NCBI GenBank assembly: GCA_019510185.1
Contig: JAEKKV010000011.1
Coordinates: forward strand, 124,001-188,000
DNA from: Verrucomicrobiota bacterium
Lineage (GTDB): Bacteria > Verrucomicrobiota > Verrucomicrobiia > Opitutales > Opitutaceae
DNA length: 64,000 nt
Direction of reading: 5' to 3'
Position numbers and translations under genes: made by a program. Shown in pieces: positions 35,841-50,970 of this stretch (the first letter of the stretch is position 1; each line of letters starts with the position of its first letter). The notes beneath the pieces were generated by a model that saw only the letters and a list, made by a program, of their open reading frames with translations, had not been told where the DNA came from and did no database searches.

Positions 35841-36308
35841 TCAGTCAATGCGCCCCTCGTCGAAGTCGATGAGGTCGGGCACGCTGATGATCTGGTCGAC
35901 CCGATCGGCGCAGCCCATCGCGGTCAGCGCCTCCTTCAAAAACTCCCGCCCGGCGGGAGTCGTGCCCTTCTGCACCAGCTCGCGGTTCCATTTGGCGACG
36001 CGCAGATCGGCCGGCAAAAGCGCCTTGAGGCCGGCCTCGACCTCGGCGACGACGGCCGCTGCAAACACGATTTTCTCCACCGCGGCGGGATCAATCCCGA
36101 GGTGCAGACACAAAAAGCGGTCGAGTCCGCGCTTGTAGTTCTTCGCGTAGCTCGGCGGCAGCGCCCCATGCTCCTTCACGTAGCGGCACTTCGCGAGAAA
36201 GCGCGGCAGATAAAGCAACCCGGTTGCCGCATGCGGCAGGTAAGGCGATGGCAGGCAGGTGAGCACATCGCCACTGGAGCCGGGAATGGGTTTGGAAAGC
36301 ATGCGCAT
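35841..36308 (-). CDS. DUF5069-like protein
   Basis: YLPHAATGLLYLPRFLAKCRYVKEHGALPPSYAKNYKRGLDRFLCLHLGI; start at an internal Met assumed. Confidence 0.65.
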   Translation of the reverse strand: MRMLSKPIPGSSGDVLTCLPSPYLPHAATGLLYLPRFLAKCRYVKEHGALPPSYAKNYKRGLDRFLCLHLGIDPAAVEKIVFAAAVVAEVEAGLKALLPADLRVAKWNRELVQKGTTPAGREFLKEALTAMGCADRVDQIISVPDLIDFDEGRID

Positions 36309-36384
36309 CACTGCACCCGAGCCGGCGACGGAAGAAAACTTCTTTTTCCGGCGACACCGGGGATGCGGTGTCTTTTCACTGCAC

Positions 36385-36414
36385 AAAAAAGCCGCGCCCG
36401 TTGCCGGGCGCGGC
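36385..36414 (-). terminator. gltB terminator
   Basis: GCCGCGCCCG-ttgc-CGGGCGCGGC, 10-bp perfect stem, AAAAAA flank (U-run on minus strand). Confidence 0.88.
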
Positions 36415-36441
36415 TTGGAAGTACGATACGCTCCGGGCGAA

Positions 36442-40974
<4,533 letters not shown>

Positions 40975-41034
40975 GAGAAAAGTGAACTGAAAGGGAGAGT
41001 CGGGAACCAGGGAGGAGGCGGGAGGCGTATGGGC

Positions 41035-41071
41035 AAAAAAAAGGCCGGTCGCGCATGCGCGAGAGCCGGCC
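41035..41071 (-). terminator. Terminator of glutaredoxin-like gene
   Basis: GGCCGG...CCGGCC with inner TCGCGC-at-GCGCGA stem; A8 flank at 41035-41042. Confidence 0.75.
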
Positions 41072-41107
41072 CCTTAGGATGAATCGCTTTGGAGAGCCCT
41101 CGAAAGA

Positions 41108-41443
41108 TCAGAAGAAGCGGATCGTTTTCGTGGCCATTTTAGCGTGTTCTTCGTCGGAACAGCCGGCGTTGGTCGGCGACTCCGCCGGCCGGTCGTTCGG
41201 TTTAACCAAGTCGTTGGAGAGAAGGTAATTTTCAACTTCCTCGCCCGAGATATCGGCCAGCATGACGCCATCGATCTCGACACAGGGAGAAAGCGGCTGA
41301 CCGGATTTCTGCACCATTTCCGCGTAATTGTCGCGGTTGTTGATGATGTCGATATCCTCAAACGGCAGACTGTACTTGCGCATGATGGTGCGAACACCAT
41401 TGGACCAGCCGCAAGACGGTTTGAGATAGGCTTTGATTTTCAT
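41108..41443 (-). CDS. glutaredoxin-like protein
   Basis: MKIKAYLKPSCGWSNGVRTIMRKYSLPFEDIDIINN...QPLSPCVEIDGVMLADISGEEVENYL; CxxS-type site with extra C-terminal Cys. Confidence 0.85.
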   Translation of the reverse strand: MKIKAYLKPSCGWSNGVRTIMRKYSLPFEDIDIINNRDNYAEMVQKSGQPLSPCVEIDGVMLADISGEEVENYLLSNDLVKPNDRPAESPTNAGCSDEEHAKMATKTIRFF

Positions 41444-41681
41444 GCGATGAACAAACGTAAGACGAAAAACATGGCAACTTATAGGAAGGCCTTTTCGCCA
41501 TTCAAGCGAAAGGTTGGGCTTTTTTAAGCATTTTACGGGCCGGGCCGTCGTCGGACGGCTTGGCCTTCGCTAAAAACTTTCAATACGCCTCTCTTTAAAG
41601 AAGTCGTTGAGCCGCTCGCCCCGCCGATCCAGTTTGCCCCTTCTCCTTCCATCCGACTCGTCGCCGGCTCTCCTTTAAGTG

Positions 41682-42047
41682 ATGAAAACCATCCTTCTGC
41701 TCACCGCCTCGAATATTTTCATGACCCTCGCTTGGTACGGGCACCTGAAATTCAAATTTCTGGAGGGGAAATCCCTGTTTTTTGTCATCCTCACGGCATG
41801 GGGCATCGCGTTTTTCGAATACTGCCTGATGGTGCCCGCCAATCGCGCCGGCTATCTGACCGGGACGTTCACCGGTTATCAGCTCAAGATCATCCAAGAG
41901 GCGATCACGCTGGGCATCTTCGCGATCTTCGCCTGGCTGGTGCTTAAGGAAAAGCTCACGTGGAACTATGCCGTGAGCTTCGCACTCATCTTGGGTGCGG
42001 TGTATTTTGCCACCGCGTTCAAACCCGCCGCTTCCGGCGGCCATTGA
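41682..42047 (+). CDS. DMT-family small membrane protein (DUF486-like)
   Basis: TILLLTASNIFMTLAWYGHLKFK...WGIAFFEYCLMVPANRAGY...FTGYQLKIIQEAITLGIFAIFAWLVLKEKLTWNYAVSF. Confidence 0.88.
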   Translation: MKTILLLTASNIFMTLAWYGHLKFKFLEGKSLFFVILTAWGIAFFEYCLMVPANRAGYLTGTFTGYQLKIIQEAITLGIFAIFAWLVLKEKLTWNYAVSFALILGAVYFATAFKPAASGGH

Positions 42048-42237
42048 TAAGCGCCCGTTCCCTCCCCCGCCTCCGAGCGCAAACGGAAAATTGCGAGAAC
42101 ATCGCCACGAGGGGCTTGCCTCCGCCCCCGCCCCGCGCTTCACGTTTTGCCAGCACCCTGCGTCCAGCCCCCTTTGAGCGAGCTTCGCTCCTCCCCTTTT
42201 CTCAACCAACCATAATACGTCCTCAGCCCTCACCCTC

Positions 42238-43320
42238 ATGTCCAAAGCCGCTCCCGCCAAAACCGCCGCCGCCACCCCTGCCGTCACCACCGCCGATCCC
42301 GCCGCCCGCAAAAACGTCGAACTCGCCGTCAGCGCCATCACCAAACAATTCGGTGAAGGCTCCATCATGCGCTTGGGCGACAACCACAAGATGGCCGTCG
42401 AAACCGTCTCCACCGGTTCGCTCGCGATCGATCTCTGCCTTGGCGGCAAAGGCCTGCCCCGCGGTCGCATCATTGAAATCTACGGACCGGAATCTTCCGG
42501 CAAAACCACCTTCTGCTTGAGTGTCATCGCCGAGGCCCAGCGCCGCGGCGGCCTCGCCGCCTTCATCGACGTCGAACATGCTTTGGACCCGAAATACGCC
42601 CGCGTCGTCGGCGTAAAACTGGACGACCTGCTCGTCTCTCAGCCCGACTCCGGCGAAGACGCGCTCAACATCACCGAGACGCTCATCCGCTCCAACGCCA
42701 TCGACGTCATCATCATCGATTCCGTCGCCGCCCTTATCACCAAGGCCGAACTCGACGGCCAGATGGGCGACATGACGATGGGCAGCCAGGCCCGGCTTAT
42801 GTCGCAAGCCATGCGCCGCCTCACCGCCGTGGTCAGCAAGACGAAGTGCATCTGCATATTCACCAACCAGATTCGTGAAAAAATTGGCGTCATGTTCGGC
42901 AGCCCGGAAACCACCTCCGGCGGCCGCGCGTTGAAGTTTTTCTCCTCCATCCGCATCGACATCCGCCGCAAGGACCAGATCAAGACGCCCGACGGCAAGA
43001 TCATCGGCAATCGCACCAAGATCAAAGTCGTCAAAAACAAGGTCGCCCCGCCCTTCACCGAATGCGAATTCGACATCATGTATGACGAAGGCATCTCGAA
43101 GAGCGGCTCGATCATCGACCTCGGTATCGAGCACAAGATTCTCGAAAAGAAAGGCGCGTGGATCTCCTTCGAAGGCGAGCTCGTCGGCCAAGGCCGCGAC
43201 GCCGCCAAACAGGCCGTGCGCGACAAACCCGAGCTCGCCGACAAACTCACTAAGGCGATCATGGAAAAAGTCACTGTCACCGGCGGCGCCTCTGTGACCG
43301 GCGGCGAACCGGCGGAATAA
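42238..43320 (+). CDS. recA: recombinase RecA
   Basis: [79 protein letters not shown]. Confidence 0.98.
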   Translation: MSKAAPAKTAAATPAVTTADPAARKNVELAVSAITKQFGEGSIMRLGDNHKMAVETVSTGSLAIDLCLGGKGLPRGRIIEIYGPESSGKTTFCLSVIAEAQRRGGLAAFIDVEHALDPKYARVVGVKLDDLLVSQPDSGEDALNITETLIRSNAIDVIIIDSVAALITKAELDGQMGDMTMGSQARLMSQAMRRLTAVVSKTKCICIFTNQIREKIGVMFGSPETTSGGRALKFFSSIRIDIRRKDQIKTPDGKIIGNRTKIKVVKNKVAPPFTECEFDIMYDEGISKSGSIIDLGIEHKILEKKGAWISFEGELVGQGRDAAKQAVRDKPELADKLTKAIMEKVTVTGGASVTGGEPAE

Positions 43321-43341
43321 GCGGATCATCGCCTCTTCGCA

Positions 43342-43371
43342 AAGCGCGTCCCAACCGGGGCGCGCTTTTTT
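43342..43371 (+). terminator. recA terminator
   Basis: AAGCGCGTCCC-aacc-GGGGCGCGCTT followed by TTTT. Confidence 0.85.
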
Positions 43372-43449
43372 GTGTCCATCGTAGAAGCCGGCGCGCGGCG
43401 AAAAAGGATTTCGTTTTGCCTTCCCCCATCGAGGGCGTTGCGTAGCAGC

Positions 43450-44808
43450 ATGTCCCGCCCGTCCGACACCATCGCCGCCCTCGCCACGCCCTTGGGCACC
43501 TCCGCCCTCGCGGTGGTCCGCGCCAGCGGCCCCGATTGCGCCGCCTTGGCCTCCGCGATTTTAGGTGCGACGCCCCCTCCCCGCGTTGCCACGCATGCCG
43601 ACTATCGCGACGACGCCGGCCGGTTGATCGACGACGTCCTGGTCACATTTTTCCGCGGTCCCCGGTCTTACACCGGCGAAGACACGCTGGAATTCTCCTG
43701 CCACGGAAATCCCTTTATCGCTCAATCGCTTCTAGACGATTTACTTAAGCGGGGATGCCGCCCGGCGGAAGCCGGCGAATTTACCCGACGCGCCTTCTTA
43801 AACGGCCGCATGGATCTGAGTCAGGCGGAAGCCGTCATGGATCTGATCCATGCCCGCAGCGAACGCGCACTCACCGTCGCCAATCAACAGCTTCGAGGCA
43901 GCCTCGGACGCCATCTCGACGGGCTGACCGAGTCCCTTCTCCTCGTGCTGGCCCGCGTGGAGGCCTACATCGATTTTCCCGATGAAGATCTGCCAACCGA
44001 AGACCGCGCAATCGTGCAAGCCGAAGTGCTGGGCGTTCTACGTGGAACGGAACGCCTGCTCGCCACGAGCCGCTATGGCGAATTACTCCGCGACGGCGTG
44101 AAAACCGTGATCATCGGCGAACCCAACGCCGGGAAAAGCAGCCTGCTCAACCACCTCGTGGGTCACGAACGGGCCCTGGTGAGCGCCGAGCCCGGCACGA
44201 CCCGTGATTTCATCGAGGAGCGCCTGATCGTCGGCCCCCATTGTCTCCGCCTGATCGATACGGCCGGCCTGAATCCCACGCCTGCCACTCTGGAAAAACT
44301 CGGCATGGAGAAAACCCTCGAACGCGCCGCCGAGGCGGATCTGTTTCTTTGGGTGGTTGACGCCACCCGCCCCTGCCCTGCCCTGCCCGCCAGCGTCAGC
44401 GAACGCCTGACGCCCGCCAACACCCTCGTTCTGCTGAACAAACACGACCTTTTGCTCGGAACCCCCGCCCGCGCCCATCCGCCTGCCTCGCTGCCCGCCT
44501 TGGAGATTTCTGCCCTGACCGGCGAAGGCATGGAAACCCTGACTCAGCGCATTGTTCAGCACGCGGAAGCTTTCCGCCAAGACCAAGGCGAAGACCTGAT
44601 CGCCATCAACAGCCGCCACGCTGACGCTCTGCGCCGTGCCCGCGAGGGCCTGGAGTCCGCTCGCCTTATCCTCAGCACCCAAGGTCCGGTCGAATTGCTC
44701 GCCAGTGACCTCCGTGGCACCTTGGACGCCTTCGGGGAAATCGCCGGCAAAATCGATAACGAGCGCATGCTCGACCATCTTTTTGCCACTTTTTGCATAG
44801 GTAAGTAG
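43450..44808 (+). CDS. mnmE: tRNA modification GTPase MnmE
   Basis: DTIAALATPLGTSALAVVRASGP, GEPNAGKSSLLNHLVGHERALVSAEPGTTRDFIEE, C-terminal FATFCIGK. Confidence 0.97.
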   Translation: MSRPSDTIAALATPLGTSALAVVRASGPDCAALASAILGATPPPRVATHADYRDDAGRLIDDVLVTFFRGPRSYTGEDTLEFSCHGNPFIAQSLLDDLLKRGCRPAEAGEFTRRAFLNGRMDLSQAEAVMDLIHARSERALTVANQQLRGSLGRHLDGLTESLLLVLARVEAYIDFPDEDLPTEDRAIVQAEVLGVLRGTERLLATSRYGELLRDGVKTVIIGEPNAGKSSLLNHLVGHERALVSAEPGTTRDFIEERLIVGPHCLRLIDTAGLNPTPATLEKLGMEKTLERAAEADLFLWVVDATRPCPALPASVSERLTPANTLVLLNKHDLLLGTPARAHPPASLPALEISALTGEGMETLTQRIVQHAEAFRQDQGEDLIAINSRHADALRRAREGLESARLILSTQGPVELLASDLRGTLDAFGEIAGKIDNERMLDHLFATFCIGK

Positions 44809-44848
44809 CTTTACATAAATTACTTATATTAAATTTAAGCCGGTTCTC

Positions 44849-46738
44849 ATGATTTATAATCAAGCTCCTTTCGATGTGATTGTTTGCGGTGCCGGCCATG
44901 CCGGTTGTGAAGCCGCGCTCGCCGCCGCTCGCATGGGTGCCTCCACCCTGCTCCTGACCGGCAACATCGACACGATTGCCCAAATGAGCTGCAACCCGGC
45001 CATCGGAGGGCAAGCCAAGGGGCAAATGGTGCGGGAAATCGACGCCCTCGGCGGCGAAATGGGCATTAACACTGATGTTACCGGCATCCAGTTTCGTCTG
45101 CTTAATGAGTCCAAGGGGCCGGCCGTTCAATCGCCGCGGGCACAATGCGACAAGAAAGCCTATCAATTCCGGCTGAAACATACCTTGGAGCTCCAACCAA
45201 ATCTCCAGGTTTTCCAAGCCACCGTCACCGGCTTGATCTTTACCGGCCAAAAAGTCACCGGCGTTCGCACCAATCTTGATATCGAGTTTGCCGGGCTCAC
45301 GGTGGTCGTAACCACCGGCACCTTTTTGCGCGGCCTCATGCACATCGGCCAAAACAAGAACGAAGGCGGCCGCTTGGGCGATTTTAGCGCCAAGACCCTG
45401 TCCGCGAGTTTCCTGGAAGCCGGTATTGAGCTCCGGCGATTGAAAACCGGCACCCCGCCCCGCCTGCTTGGCCGCAGTCTGGATTTTTCAAAAATGGAAG
45501 AACAGCGCGGCGACGCCACGCCCACGCTCTTCGCCTTCCATGATACGCGCGATCCGGAAGACCTGTTCCACGTGGAACAGACCGGCGAGCAGCGCATCGG
45601 TTGGGCGGCCGGAAGTCGCCAAGTTTCCTGCTGGATGACTCACACCACTGCCGAGACTGCCCGGCTGGTGCGCGACAATCTCCACAAGTCCGCCATGTAT
45701 TCCGGAGAGATCGAGGGCGTGGGCCCGCGTTACTGTCCGAGTATTGAGGACAAATTCGTCCGCTTCGCCGACAAGCCCAGGCACCTGCTTTTTCTCGAAC
45801 CCGAGGGTCGTTCGACGAACGAGTACTACGTCAACGGCCTCTCCACTTCACTTCCGTTCGAAATCCAATTGGAAATGGTGCACAGCGTCCCCGGACTGGA
45901 AAAGGCCCAGCTCCTGCGCCCGGCCTACGCGGTTGAGTACGATTTCGCTCCGCCCACCCAGCTTTACGCCTCCTTGGAATCCAAGAAAGTGGAAAACCTC
46001 TTCTTCGCCGGCCAGATCAATGGCACCTCCGGCTACGAGGAGGCTGCCGCCCAAGGGCTGATTGCCGGAGTGAATGCCGTGCGCAAGGTCCGCCAGGAAG
46101 AGCCGCTGATTATCGGGCGCCACGAAGGTTACATCGGCGTGCTCATCGATGATTTGGTGACCAAGGGCACCAATGAGCCTTATCGCATGTTCACCAGCCG
46201 GGCGGAATACCGACTGCTCTTCAATCACGGTAGCGCCGAACTGCGGTTGCTCCATCACGCCAAAACGCATGGCTTGGTGTCGGCAAGCCGACTGGCTCGC
46301 ATGGAGGAAAAGAAGCGCCAGGCCGAGCACTGGATTAACCTCCTTGAAGTCGAAAAGGCCCCGACAGGGCAGGGGAGCTACGCCGATGCGATCCGCCGCA
46401 GCACCACCGGCAAGGAACCCATGCCCGAGCTTCCCGGCGACCTTAAGGCCCAGCCAGAGCCGCTGCGCCAAGAGGTGCTCTATCGTGTGAGCTACCAAGG
46501 TTATCTCGCTCGCGAGCAGCGCCAAATTGCGAAACTCAATGAGGTCGAAAAAATCAAAATTCCCGCGAACTTGGACTATCTCCAAGTGCGTGGCCTTCGT
46601 AAGGAAAGCGCCCTTAAGCTGACGGAAATAAGACCCTACACCCTGGGGCAGGCAAGTCGCATCAGTGGAGTTAACCCAGCGGACATCAGTGTCTTAATGG
46701 TTCTTATTGCGGCAGGGAAGGGAAGAAACGCTCCATGA
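44849..46738 (+). CDS. mnmG: tRNA uridine 5-carboxymethylaminomethyl modification enzyme MnmG (GidA)
   Basis: [79 protein letters not shown]. Confidence 0.98.
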   Translation: MIYNQAPFDVIVCGAGHAGCEAALAAARMGASTLLLTGNIDTIAQMSCNPAIGGQAKGQMVREIDALGGEMGINTDVTGIQFRLLNESKGPAVQSPRAQCDKKAYQFRLKHTLELQPNLQVFQATVTGLIFTGQKVTGVRTNLDIEFAGLTVVVTTGTFLRGLMHIGQNKNEGGRLGDFSAKTLSASFLEAGIELRRLKTGTPPRLLGRSLDFSKMEEQRGDATPTLFAFHDTRDPEDLFHVEQTGEQRIGWAAGSRQVSCWMTHTTAETARLVRDNLHKSAMYSGEIEGVGPRYCPSIEDKFVRFADKPRHLLFLEPEGRSTNEYYVNGLSTSLPFEIQLEMVHSVPGLEKAQLLRPAYAVEYDFAPPTQLYASLESKKVENLFFAGQINGTSGYEEAAAQGLIAGVNAVRKVRQEEPLIIGRHEGYIGVLIDDLVTKGTNEPYRMFTSRAEYRLLFNHGSAELRLLHHAKTHGLVSASRLARMEEKKRQAEHWINLLEVEKAPTGQGSYADAIRRSTTGKEPMPELPGDLKAQPEPLRQEVLYRVSYQGYLAREQRQIAKLNEVEKIKIPANLDYLQVRGLRKESALKLTEIRPYTLGQASRISGVNPADISVLMVLIAAGKGRNAP

Positions 46739-46751
46739 CGATCCGGTGGCG

Positions 46752-46769
46752 CTGTAACATTTGTGAAAC
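46752..46769 (+). promoter_or_regulatory. Weak PHO-box-like direct repeat upstream of the phoB-like gene
   Basis: CTGTAAC-attt-GTGAAAC spacing resembles CTGTCAT-n4-CTGTCAT. Confidence 0.25.
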
Positions 46770-46821
46770 GTAGCCGTAATTCACTAGATGCCGCTTCGTC
46801 CATGGGGTAGGGTGAGCCCAT

Positions 46822-47541
46822 ATGGCAGAGATCAAGCCTCCCAAAATCCTCGTGGTCGACGATGAGTCCGACGTCACCGAACTCGTGGCCTATCATCTGA
46901 AGGCGAAGGGATTTCAGGTGGAAGTCGTCAATAATCCCAACAGCAGCATCGGCACGGCCCGCTCCTTTCTGCCCGACTTGGTGATTCTCGATGTGATGAT
47001 GCCCGACCTCAACGGCATTCAAATCTGCCGCATGCTGCGGGCCGATCCGAAGCTCAAGAAGGTCCCCGTGATTTTTCTGACCGCCAAGGCCGAGGAGAAC
47101 GATCGTGTGCAAGGGCTGGAAACCGGAGCCGATGACTACATATGCAAGCCGTTTAGCACCAAGGAACTTGTACTTCGCGTTCAAACCATTTTGCGTCGCC
47201 TTTCTTCGGACACACCCGAGCAGCCCAAGCATCTGCAAGTCGGACAAATCTCGGTCGATATTGATCGGCATGAAGTGAGCGTCCACGGGCAGCCGATCGA
47301 TCTTACCGCCACGGAATTCAATTTGCTTCGATTGCTCATGGAACGCCGGGGACGCGTGCAAACGCGCGAGCATCTCTTGATCAATGTGTGGAACTACGAG
47401 ACCGAAATCGAAACCCGCACCGTGGACACCCATGTACGCCGTCTGCGCGAGAAACTCGGGACGGAGGCCGATTGGATCGAAACGATCCGCGGGGTGGGGT
47501 ATCGCATGGCCGAGCGTAAAGCTCAGGAAAGCTCGACCTGA
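46822..47541 (+). CDS. PhoB-like response regulator
   Basis: ILVVDDESDVTELVAYHLKAKGF...VILDVMMPDLNGIQIC...GADDYICKPF; wHTH DLTATEFNLLRLLMERRGRVQTREHLL...DTHVRRLREKLG. Confidence 0.93.
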   Translation: MAEIKPPKILVVDDESDVTELVAYHLKAKGFQVEVVNNPNSSIGTARSFLPDLVILDVMMPDLNGIQICRMLRADPKLKKVPVIFLTAKAEENDRVQGLETGADDYICKPFSTKELVLRVQTILRRLSSDTPEQPKHLQVGQISVDIDRHEVSVHGQPIDLTATEFNLLRLLMERRGRVQTREHLLINVWNYETEIETRTVDTHVRRLREKLGTEADWIETIRGVGYRMAERKAQESST

Positions 47542-47628
47542 TACCGATGGCTGCGAGGCAGGTGCCACCGCCCTTCGCGGTTGTGTTTGGCATCCGTTCG
47601 TTAAACCGCAGCTTCATCTCCTTCATCC

Positions 47629-48906
47629 ATGCTCATCACGCTCACGCTGCTTCTCGCCCTCGCCCTCGGCGTGACGCTCATCAAGCTGGTTAATCATCAG
47701 CACGCGATACGCAGCCTGCATCAAGCCATTCTCAAGCGGCGTCCGTTGTTACGCGAAGATCTCCCCAGTCTGTCGGGCAGTGGGTGGGAACAGCTCTGCA
47801 CCTTGAGCAATGATCTGATCACCGAGGCAACCCATCTCCAGCAGCTTCGCAGCGGCCAGCTCGCCCAACTGGAGGCCACCTTGGGCAATCTCCAGGAAGC
47901 GGTGCTGATCGTCGACTCCAACAATTACATCCTGCTGGCCAACAAAGCGCTGCAGAGCATCTTTCCGCGGGCGGTCAACATCTTGGGGCAACGCCTCGAG
48001 CTTGTCCTGCACAGCGTCACGTTTCTCGGCTATGTGGAAGCCGTTCGGCGCGGCACCGGACAGCCGCAGCACGAAATCGAATTCATCGAAGGCAGCCAAT
48101 CCTCCACTTGGCTGGAAGTGACCGGCGTCACCATTCCCGCGATCAACGGCCAGAAGGCGCCTTGGACGCTTTTCGTCCTGCACAACATCACCAAGCAAAA
48201 AAAGCTGGAAGCGGTGCGGAAGGACTTCGTGGCGAATGTCTCGCATGAGCTGCGCACGCCTCTGAGTGTGATCAAAGGCTACGTTGAAACCTTGGTGGAT
48301 GATACCGATGGCATTCCAGCCCAAGACCGGGCGCGTTTTTTAAAGACCATCCAGCGGCATACCGAACGCCTCAATTCGCTGCTCGAAGATCTGCTCGTGC
48401 TTTCCCGCTTGGAGTCGATCAATCCCGGCATTCGTCGTGAGACCGTGGAGTTCAACACCTTCCTTTCAAACATCATCGACGACTATCGCGCCCGACCCGC
48501 CGGCAAAGGCCATCAGCTCGAGTTCCAAGGAGACAAGAGCATCAGCCCCCTTGCGATCGATCCTCTCAAACTGACTCAAGTCGTGGAAAATCTCCTCGAT
48601 AACGCCCTTAAGTACACGCCCAAGGGCTCCCTAATCGGGTTGCACGTTCTTCGCCAAGACGCCGGGGAAGTGATCGTCTGCCTTCGCGACAATGGCCCCG
48701 GAATCCCGGAAGACGACCTTCCCCATATTTTCGAACGTTTTTATCGCGTCGACAAAGGCCGCTCGCGTGAAAAAGGCGGCACCGGACTGGGACTGAGCAT
48801 CGTTAAACACATTATCCAACTCCATGCCGGACGCGTGTGGGTGGAGAGCCGGCTGGGGCAGGGGACGGCGTTTTTCTTCAGTCTGCCGATTCGCCTTACC
48901 TCTTAA
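47629..48906 (+). CDS. PhoR-like PAS-containing sensor histidine kinase
   Basis: RKDFVANVSHELRTPLSVIKGYVETLVDD, VENLLDNALKYTP, DNGPGIPEDDLPHIFERFYRVDKGRSREKGGTGLGLSIVKHI. Confidence 0.95.
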   Translation: MLITLTLLLALALGVTLIKLVNHQHAIRSLHQAILKRRPLLREDLPSLSGSGWEQLCTLSNDLITEATHLQQLRSGQLAQLEATLGNLQEAVLIVDSNNYILLANKALQSIFPRAVNILGQRLELVLHSVTFLGYVEAVRRGTGQPQHEIEFIEGSQSSTWLEVTGVTIPAINGQKAPWTLFVLHNITKQKKLEAVRKDFVANVSHELRTPLSVIKGYVETLVDDTDGIPAQDRARFLKTIQRHTERLNSLLEDLLVLSRLESINPGIRRETVEFNTFLSNIIDDYRARPAGKGHQLEFQGDKSISPLAIDPLKLTQVVENLLDNALKYTPKGSLIGLHVLRQDAGEVIVCLRDNGPGIPEDDLPHIFERFYRVDKGRSREKGGTGLGLSIVKHIIQLHAGRVWVESRLGQGTAFFFSLPIRLTS

Positions 48907-48993
48907 ACCAGGCGGCCAGCTCGCCCGGAGGATGCGCCCGGCGTTATGTTCGGTGTTGAGCGCGGCCCAGCCGCGCGGTAAGCCTCGCCCTTC

Positions 48994-49632
48994 ATGCCGC
49001 TGGAAAAAGTCCAAGCCCTCAACGCCGCCCGCCTCACGGTCCTCCGCGCCCAACTCACTCCGCTGCTCGAAACCAAGCTGCCGATCACCTTGGAAATCGG
49101 CAGCGGCCATGGTCATTTTCTAACCGCCTACGCCGGTCATCATCCGGACAAGTTCTGCATCGGAATCGATTTGCTGGCCGATCGATTGGAGCGCTCCGCC
49201 CGCAAATCGAAACGCGCCCAACTCGCCAACATTGCGTGGTTGCATGCCGAGGCCGGGCTTTTTCTGGAAGCACTGCCTGAGGACGTTGCCCTGAGGGAAA
49301 TCTTCGTCCTTTTCCCGGATCCTTGGCCCAAGAGACGCCATTGGAAAAACCGCCTCATCCAACCGGCCTTCCTCAGCCTCTTGGCGCAGAGGGCAGGGGA
49401 ACACTGCCGGCTGTATTTTAGAACCGACCACGCGCCCTATTTCGACCATGCCAAGGCGGTCATTCACGAGCACGCCGGGTGGACGTTGAGCGACAGCACA
49501 CCCTGGCCGTTTGAGTTGGCGACCGTGTTTCAAGAGCGGGCGGCCGAAGGCTATCAATCACTTGCGGCGATCAAAGCGTGCGTTAAATCGCCCGAATGTT
49601 CCGTTCCCGTTACAACTAGTAATAAGCGTTGA
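48994..49632 (+). CDS. trmB: tRNA (guanine-N7-)-methyltransferase
   Basis: ITLEIGSGHGHFLTAYAGHHPDKFCIGIDLLADRLERSARKSKR, IFVLFPDPWPKRRHWKNRLIQPAFLSLLA. Confidence 0.95.
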   Translation: MPLEKVQALNAARLTVLRAQLTPLLETKLPITLEIGSGHGHFLTAYAGHHPDKFCIGIDLLADRLERSARKSKRAQLANIAWLHAEAGLFLEALPEDVALREIFVLFPDPWPKRRHWKNRLIQPAFLSLLAQRAGEHCRLYFRTDHAPYFDHAKAVIHEHAGWTLSDSTPWPFELATVFQERAAEGYQSLAAIKACVKSPECSVPVTTSNKR

Positions 49633-49762
49633 AGCGTGAAGCCGCCTGCCGGACCTAATGACTCGGCCGCTGCATAAGCGGTGATGATTTCAGATGTTGA
49701 CGGCGTTTGTCGCGCTGGCCTAGCTGATCCTTTCCCATCTTTTCACAGCCTTTTCCGAGTCA

Positions 49763-50629
49763 ATGTCTCGAGCCAAAATCCTCACCCTTCTTCTCTCTTT
49801 GCCAATCACCGGTTTGCCGGCGTTTGCCGCCGAGACGGGGCATGGTTTGTCCCCCAAAGCCGAGGCGCTGTTCCATGTGGGACCCCTGCCCATCACCAAC
49901 AGCATTCTCACGAGCTGGATCGTTGCAGCTCTCTTGGTGATCGCGGTCCGTCTTTTCGTTGGCCGTCCGCAATTGGTGCCCACCCGCGGCCAGGCCGTGG
50001 TTGAAAATCTTCTCCACGGCATGCGCGATCTCACCGCCCCCATCGTGGGCAACAAGGTCGCCAAGTACGCTTTCCCGCTGCTCATCACGCTATTCACTTT
50101 CATTTTGATCCAAAATTGGAGCGGCCTCGTCCCCGGCGTCGGCACGATTTTCGTCAAGAACTCCGAAGGCGAAATGGTTGAGCTGGCCCGCCCCGGCAAC
50201 GCTGACCTCAACGGCACCGCCGCCTTGGCGATCTGCGCCATCACCTGCTGGTTCTATTTCATCATGCGCTACGCCGGCCCTCGCGCCGTGCTGAAGGACA
50301 TCTTCGGTAACAAGGCGCAGAAGAGCGAAATGCCGGCTGCCGTGTATTATCCGCTTTTCCTGGTGTTCTTCGTGATCGGCATCATCGAGCTCGTCTCGAT
50401 CGTGTTCCGCCCCATTTCCCTTTCCTTCCGTCTCTTCGGAAACGTCTTTGGCGGCGAAAACCTGCTCCATGCGATGTCGGCGATTTCGCGCTGGGGCCTG
50501 CCGGTGCCGTTCTACTTTCTCGAATTCATCATCGGCTTCGTGCAAGCCCTCGTCTTCACCCTGCTCGTGAGCGTTTATATCGGCCTCATCTGCAATCACG
50601 GCGACGGCGAACACCACGACGCCCACTAA
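49763..50629 (+). CDS. atpB: ATP synthase subunit a
   Basis: SLSFRLFGNVFGGENLLHAM, FYFLEFIIGFVQALVFTLLVSVYI. Confidence 0.96.
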   Translation: MSRAKILTLLLSLPITGLPAFAAETGHGLSPKAEALFHVGPLPITNSILTSWIVAALLVIAVRLFVGRPQLVPTRGQAVVENLLHGMRDLTAPIVGNKVAKYAFPLLITLFTFILIQNWSGLVPGVGTIFVKNSEGEMVELARPGNADLNGTAALAICAITCWFYFIMRYAGPRAVLKDIFGNKAQKSEMPAAVYYPLFLVFFVIGIIELVSIVFRPISLSFRLFGNVFGGENLLHAMSAISRWGLPVPFYFLEFIIGFVQALVFTLLVSVYIGLICNHGDGEHHDAH

Positions 50630-50694
50630 GCCCTTTCCCGCCGGGAGCGTAGTCAACTGCGCACGGCGGAAACCCAACCAACCAAACACCCACC

Positions 50695-50904
50695 ATGACC
50701 AACATCCTCGCAGAAATGTCCGGTAACATCCAAGGCGGCCTCGGCTGTCTCGGCGCCGCCATCGGCGTCGGCCTCGTCGGCGCGGCCGCCACCGAAGGCG
50801 TCGCCCGCAACCCCGGCGCGTCCGGCAAGATCATCGTCCAGGCCATTCTCGGCATGGCCCTCGCCGAAGCCGTCGCGTTCTACGCGCTCTTCCTCGGCAA
50901 GTAA
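50695..50904 (+). CDS. atpE: ATP synthase subunit c
   Basis: GLGCLGAAIGVGLVGAAATEGVARNPGASGKIIVQAILGMALAEAVAFYALFLGK. Confidence 0.96.
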   Translation: MTNILAEMSGNIQGGLGCLGAAIGVGLVGAAATEGVARNPGASGKIIVQAILGMALAEAVAFYALFLGK

Positions 50905-50970
50905 TCGTTCCCGCCGCGCCGGCGCTCCTGCGTCCGGCGCGGTCCCTTTTTCGCCTCTCCTCGTTTTCCC

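Noticed and set aside
44802-44848. AT-rich mnmE-mnmG spacer with TAAGTA...TACTTA considered as regulatory element or oriC
   Set aside because: Only about 40 nt, no DnaA boxes; probably just the mnmG promoter/RBS region.
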